64,000 nucleotides of DNA from Eleginops maclovinus (taxonomy: Eukaryota; Chordata; Actinopteri; Perciformes; Eleginopidae). Within the stretch, counting starts at the first letter, position 1. Each line of letters opens with the position of its first letter. Both the position numbers and the translations under genes were made by a program. Positions 48,201 to 64,000 of this stretch are shown piece after piece. The notes under the pieces were generated by a model, which was not told the DNA's origin, ran no database searches, and saw nothing but the letters and a program-made list of their open reading frames with translations. The stretch covers positions 9,314,927 through 9,378,926 of the forward strand of contig NC_086366.1 in assembly GCF_036324505.1 (NCBI RefSeq). Reading direction: 5' to 3'.

Positions 48201-51200
48201 ATGAAAACGAGGGCTGATAGTAACTGACAGCTGTTCCCAGGACGAAGAAGGTTTTGGTGGTTTTCATTTCTGGTGTAAGCTCAAAAAAAAAAAAAAACCC
48301 AGAACAATTCTGTTCTTGTTGCACGGTGTTGGTATGTGATGCAACGGTATGAAAACACCCATCAGAAAGCTGTAAACATGGACATTCTTTAATTTCCTTT
48401 ATCATTATGCATTGCTAGGGATGAAGTTAATAATTGTGTGTGTGAAACAGTGTGACAGTTTCTTAGATTATTTGCTCAAGTTTTCCACCTTTTCTCTGTT
48501 TTACAGGCTCTCGAGACTTCGACTCAAGGGATGAACACGGTAAGAATCCTAACCTGAAGTTTAACAAGAGTTGCCATGGCACTGAACAACCAATCCGCTC
48601 TCTTTGTTCACTTGACTTTAACTTCACTAGTTTTTTGATCTAAGTTTCAAATTGCATATGTTGTACTCGCAAATGCTCTTTTATTTCTATTTTGAGATGT
48701 TTTACATTTTTGAATTGTTCATTTCTACTCTTTTATTTCTACATACAGCTCCGGAGAAAATTAAGAGACCACTCCAAATTGTTCTTAAATCTTTATCTCT
48801 ACATGCATGTTAGCATGTCAGTGTCTGTTGAACTCCAACACTGAGAAAAATTGCAGTAGTTTATAGAATATAACAAAAAAATCATTGAAGTTAAAGACAT
48901 AACTATAAATAATAAAACTAGAGAAAGTGATAATGCTGAAGTGGTCTCCTGGGCTTTATGTGCAATGCCTTGTTGTATTTGCCGCTGCAATGAAAAAATG
49001 TCCAAATACATCTTATCTTATCCTGTACGTGTCGACATGTCATTGCTCCTTATTTCTGCCTGTGTGATGGACACTGGTCATCTCCAATCTAATCCCTGCG
49101 GATGTTTTCTCTCTGTCCGGCTTTCCCCCAGGTGGTGATCAGGACAACTCTGACAACAACACCATTTTTGTCCAGGGACTGTCAGAAGACGCCACAGTTC
49201 AGGAAGTCGGTGACTACTTCAAGCAAATTGGAATCATCAAGGTATTGAAATAAGTCTCATCGAAATCTGGAAGAAATCTGGAGAGGAATTCTTACATGGG
49301 CTTGAGACTCCTGTGCTCCTTTCTGTATTTTTAGTTGAATAAGAAGACCGGCCTGCTTATGATCAACATCTACACGGATAAAGCCACCGGTCGGCCAAAG
49401 GGAGAATGTACCGTGTCCTTTGATGACCCCCCCTCTGCCAAAGCTGCTATTGACTGGTTTGACGGTAAGGCCGCTGTTGTGACTTCACATCTTTCAGTAA
49501 ATCCTGCTCAGCACCAGGATCCTTCTCACTGATGTTTCATCTTTTCATCACAGGCAAGGAGTTCAACGGCAAACCTATCAAAGTATCGTTTGCCACCCGC
49601 CGAGCCGAGTTCACACAGAGAGGAGGAGGAGCAGGAGGCGGAGGAGGAAGAGGAGGCGGAGGGCGTGGAGGTGGGGGTGGGGGTGTGTCAAATATATCTA
49701 TTTTTGAAAAGTGCTATTATGAATATCGCTGCCCCTGAACGTGTTGACCAATGGCTTGCTGCTTTCAGGTTTCAGAGGCCGTGGTGGAGGAGGAGGAGGC
49801 GGACCTAACTTTGACATTAAGGGAGGAGACTGGCCCTGTCCCAACAGGTTTGTTGGCTTCTGATGCAAATATTTCAAACATGTTGAAGGAGGCTCATTAC
49901 CCCATGGTTAGGATGGTGATGCATTTTAAATTGTGGTTTTTTTGTTGTGTTGATTGTAGTAGATGAGTGTTTTTGGGGCAAGGTAAAGTGTCTCAGAAGT
50001 ATGTAGCTATAGACGCTGTTGATCACCATGAAGTTAAAATGTTTTATTTAGGAATTAACCCGACCTGGTCCAGCAGTGGCTGTAGGGTCAGAAGGGGCTT
50101 GGACTGGGAATCGTAGGGTCGCCGGTTCAAGTCCCCGAACAGACTTGAAAATATGGAAGGTGGACTGTTACTTGGAGAGGTCCCAGTTCACCTCCTAGGC
50201 CCTGCTGTGGTGTCCTTGAGCAAGGCACCGGACACCTCCAATCCCTCCTCCCCATTGATCCCCGGGCACTGCACAATAGCTGCCCACTGCTCCTAGTACT
50301 AAGATGGGTTAAATGCAGAGGACAAATTTCACTGTGTGTGCTCTGCTGTGTGCATGTATGTGACAAATAAAGAGGGTTTCATCCTCCGAGTCTATCTTCT
50401 ATCTACCTCTTTCATTTCCAATTTCACCAGAACCAAAATGTTGTTTAATTTAAGCCGTAACTAAAATTCTAACAGTACTGTTTAAAATGTGAATTTAACC
50501 AGTGTTGGTTTAGACTCCTCAATTGCTGTTATTGTTATTGCTCCAAAGTAAAATTATGCTATTACATTCTGACATAAGTGTGTTAACGTTAGACCTAGGC
50601 TGAACAGCTTTGTTCAAGTGCAATAAATTATTTACATCATGTTCTTGATGTTTAATTAAACCAGACTGCATATAAAATATGCAGTCTCCTGAAATGTCTG
50701 GTCTGTTCTAAGGATCTGTTTTTTATTTGTGGAGCAAAATCTAAAACGCTTCTTTTTATGTCCTCAGCTCTTGTGGCAACATGAATTTTGCCCGGCGGCA
50801 AGAGTGTAACAAGTGTGGTGCTCCCAAACCCGGAGATGCAGGATTCGGTGGAGGTGAGGCCTTCAGACTTGATTTCAATGCTTTTTGTTCTCCAGCTTTC
50901 CTACCATCTGTTCATATTCCTGAAAGCATCCCCTCGTTTCTCTGGAATACTCACTGTGGCTGTGTTTCAGACCGTGGAGGCAGAGGAGGTTATGGCGGAG
51001 ACCGAGGTGGTGGCTTCAGGGGTCGTGGAGGAGGTTTCCGTGGCGGAGACCGCGGGGGAGACCGTGGAGGCGACCGTGGAGGCTACGGAGGAGGTGGCGG
51101 AGGATACGGAGGGGGTTACAAGATGGGAGGAAGGTGGGTTGACTCCAATTAGTTTTTGGCATTGTGTACATCTTCTGAGCAGGTTGATCTCAAAGGATGC

Positions 51201-51957
51201 TCGTATGATCTGTGGGCCTCTGCTGATGTCATCTGGGTATATGAGCAGTAAAGGGCGCAAGCTGTCTGAAGCTGCACATGACTGTAGCTTGGTTTAAATG
51301 CTCTATCGATCTGTAGGGAAGACTTTCCGGGAATCATGTGGTAATTGAATCATTGACCAAAGAATCGCCACTGCCTTTTAAAATTCAAGAGGTCCTTTAC
51401 ATTTCATCTTTTCCTCTGTGGAGGAACAGTGTTAAAAGATGGCGCATTCAAACGGTTTTATATATTGTTACTCAGAGTATAACTATTCTTGCCACTTACC
51501 CTCTTATTGTAAAAAAACTACTGATACTTTAAATTGTGTCTTTAGACTCACCAAGGTTCTTACAGAGCCCTCTTTTTTTACTCCCTGCTACTTAATTTGT
51601 CTACAGTCTAAATATTCCACGACATCCTTCACCTTGTTTTTTTTTTTGTCCTTTTGAGGGTCATTGGTATTTGCAAATGTTGCTATATTGCTGCTCGCTG
51701 AAGGTGAAGTGCTGTTGCCGACTTATTCTTTTTTCACAGAAAGGAAATGATGTTATCCACTTACAGATTTTAAAAGGGGAAGGTGAATGAGGGGAAATGG
51801 ACACTATTTCACTCTAATCCCTGTCTGTCTATAATGGCGGTCAATTCAATGAGAGGTGGATGTTGTTTAGAGAAAAATAAAAGTTCAGCTGGTAACACAT
51901 CTTTCTGTCCCTTGCAGAGGCGAGCGTAGAGACGACAGAAGAGAGCGGCCATACTAA
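42281..51957 (+). CDS. taf15: TATA-box-binding protein-associated factor 15 (FET-family RNA-binding protein)
   Basis: Sixteen exons: 42281-42290, 42975-42999, 44099-44132, 44232-44316, 44627-44687, 44820-45007, 45542-45737, 47938-47972, 48507-48539, 49132-49241, 49335-49464, 49554-49670, 49769-49847, 50768-50853, 50971-51133, 51918-51957. They give 1392 nt, 463 aa. Order: a Gly/Ser/Tyr/Gln-rich prion-like region (1 to about 140), an RGG/YDRG segment, an RRM from about 233 ([27 protein letters not shown]), a Gly/Arg linker, a RanBP2-type zinc finger (Cys365, 370, 381, 384; [14 protein letters not shown]), RGG repeats, and a C-terminal PY nuclear localisation signal [13 protein letters not shown] proteins act in transcription with TFIID and RNA polymerase II, in splicing, and in condensates. 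GNMNFARR and the mmp28 neighbour favour taf15 over fus or ewsr1. It is shorter than human TAF15 (592 aa), mainly in SYGQ and DRGGGYGG repeats. The 49670 donor is one of three equivalent choices. Confidence 0.93.
46165..46850. mobile_element. Non-autonomous hAT-like element in taf15 intron 7
   Basis: Inverted termini TAGGGTTGCAAA (left) and TTTGCAACTCTA (right), with subterminal GGAAGTTTCCAAGGG against CCCATGGAAAGTTTCC. About 686 bp, no coding. The flanking 8-mers (AGCACAAC and GACACCTG) do not match well, so the target duplication is decayed or the limits are slightly off. Confidence 0.75.
48744..48950 (-). mobile_element. Short inverted-repeat element (MITE) in taf15 intron 9
   Basis: About 207 bp starting TACAGCTCCGGAGAAAATTA and ending at AAGTGGTCTCC. 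It is the reverse-oriented relative of the element at 29794-30010, sharing TCTTTATCTCTACATG, AGTAGTTTATAGAATA and CTATAAATAATAAAAC. The right terminus is truncated compared with the left. Confidence 0.8.
50060..50395 (+). mobile_element. tRNA-derived SINE in taf15 intron 13
   Basis: A tRNA-like head carries a B box GGTTCAAGTCC at 50124-50134. The body ends with the tail GGTTAAATGCAGAGGACAAA, then TTTCACTGTGTG and GACAAATAAAGAGGGTTTC, a layout I know from common fish SINEs. It is followed by a TCTATCTTCTATCTACC simple tail. Same strand as taf15. Confidence 0.82.
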
Positions 51958-52352
51958 GTGTTGAGCAGATGGAAACCACTCCAGCCCTTGAGTTCGCCAT
52001 GGAGGGAGGGTTTAGTTTGGGAGAAAAAGGAGCGTAAATCAGAACGTCTGATCCCGGTTTCCTTTCCTTTTTCGCAACCACACTATCCCAACTTTTACTG
52101 CTCATCTGAGCGCGGGACGGAGATGTTGATCTACTGTAAAGGGACTTTGGGGCGGATTGGCACTGTTGGCATGTGGTCAAATGTTTTTTTGTTTTTTTTC
52201 CCCCTCTGCTTTTTTTTGTTTTTTTTCCTTGTACATCTTTTTAATTTCCTCTCAGATTCTAGCCGCAGGTGTTTTGGTGAGGTAGACTTCGTACCATGTT
52301 TTGTATGAACTGATTAAATGTTTTACTTGGGTTCTTTTTTTTTTTCTCAAAT

Positions 52353-52358
52353 ATTAAA
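52353..52358 (+). terminator. taf15: Polyadenylation signal of taf15
   Basis: ATTAAA about 395 bp after the stop, followed by ACTGTGATCTTTTCCCTGTG and T/G-rich sequence. The 3' UTR between has several long T runs. A variant hexamer, so use is likely but not certain. Confidence 0.55.
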
Positions 52359-52741
52359 AACTGTGATCTTTTCCCTGTGCTTTGTGTGAGTTTGTACCGT
52401 TCATTTGCAATATTACAGAATATTGTATGCAGCCTTGTATATAAAAAAAACTGTGTCTTTAAAGTTGAACTAGTTAAAGAAGTAACGGCTGCCATGATCT
52501 TTGGCATTTGGCCCTTTAGCTGCCTACTGGCGGGCAGAGAGGGGCGGTGCCGGCCCGCCCCCTGTGACTACCGGTGGGTGAGGAGGCTCCGTCACTCCTC
52601 GCAGGGATGGAGGTGTTAGGCGAGCAGCAGCATGCTCTCACTTACTGACAGCGGGGAAAACCAACAATGAGAGAAATATTTGGAGCTCGACAGAATTGCG
52701 CCATGCGCCGAGCGGGGTGTTGGTAGTGTGGCTGTCCCGCG

Positions 52742-63862
<11,121 letters not shown>

Positions 63863-63960
63863 GTGAGAGGAAGGAGCTTGTTATGGAAACCTGTTCCAGC
63901 CCACCAATCCTTTATGTGGGTTGAATGTTCAAAAACGTTTCACTTCAAATTCTTGTCCAG

Positions 63961-64000
63961 ATTCGAACATTTCCAAGATCACAAAGAGGCTTTACAGCTC
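63961..64000 (+). CDS. mmp28: Candidate start of mmp28 exon 6
   Basis: TTCTTGTCCAG at 63950-63960 is a fair acceptor 98 bp after the exon 5 donor. The phase closes (G plus AT gives Asp) and the remaining bases read SNISKITKRLYS without a stop to the window edge. The peptide does not obviously resemble the human linker after LYG, so it may simply be intron. Confidence 0.3.
   Translation, partial: MRTFPRSQRGFTA

Noticed and set aside
50060..50395. A tRNA gene suggested by the B-box sequence
   Set aside because: The head does not fold as a full tRNA, and the downstream body and tail are those of a SINE.
50788..51297. A 169-codon frame rich in Val/Glu/Ala on the plus strand
   Set aside because: It is an alternate-frame reading of the RGG exon 15 plus intron; the true frame is fixed by exon phases and the RGG and PY motifs.

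Overview
This is a window of vertebrate nuclear DNA, almost certainly from a teleost fish and probably a spiny-rayed (acanthomorph) one. Six intron-rich genes can be read exon by exon with GT/AG borders and unbroken phase. The non-coding DNA carries teleost-type dispersed repeats (hAT-like elements with 8-bp target duplications, tRNA-derived SINEs, AC microsatellites). There is no operon structure, CRISPR array, tRNA or rRNA gene that I can support.

Layout, left to right. (1) 423-570, minus: first coding exon of a Yippee-like gene, ypel2, whose remaining exons lie off the left edge. Its long 5' intron fills up to about 6.27 kb, where a candidate non-coding first exon sits. (2) 8.0-16.4 kb, minus: gdpd1, a complete membrane lysophospholipase D (10 coding exons, 317 aa) with a non-coding first exon and an NRF1-type site in the promoter. 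(3) 17.1-20.25 kb, plus: tmem120a, complete (12 exons, 339 aa), head-to-head with gdpd1. (4) 21.2-40.7 kb, plus: por, NADPH-cytochrome P450 reductase, complete (15 coding exons, 678 aa), with a 5' non-coding exon and a second, phase-compatible alternative first exon at 27.7 kb. (5) 42.2-52.36 kb, plus: taf15, a FET-family RNA-binding protein (16 exons, about 463 aa). (6) 52.7 kb to the right edge, plus: mmp28 (epilysin), covering signal peptide, propeptide and catalytic domain; the hemopexin part lies beyond the window.

The genes do not form one pathway. The gene order itself is informative. From memory of the human map, ypel2-gdpd1 and taf15-mmp28 are neighbours on chromosome 17q and tmem120a-por on 7q11.23, so the window joins blocks that are separate in human.

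The observation I rate highest is the por exon at 27700-27749. It would replace the membrane anchor of P450 reductase with a short N-terminus starting MGCVFS, a classic N-myristoylation/palmitoylation pattern. It has an in-frame stop just upstream, a usable donor in the right phase, and GC boxes 0.5-0.6 kb upstream. Other notable items are a hAT element inserted 14 bp from a gdpd1 splice acceptor, a perfect 38-bp inverted repeat in mmp28 intron 1, and three phase-equivalent tandem donors in the RGG exon of taf15.
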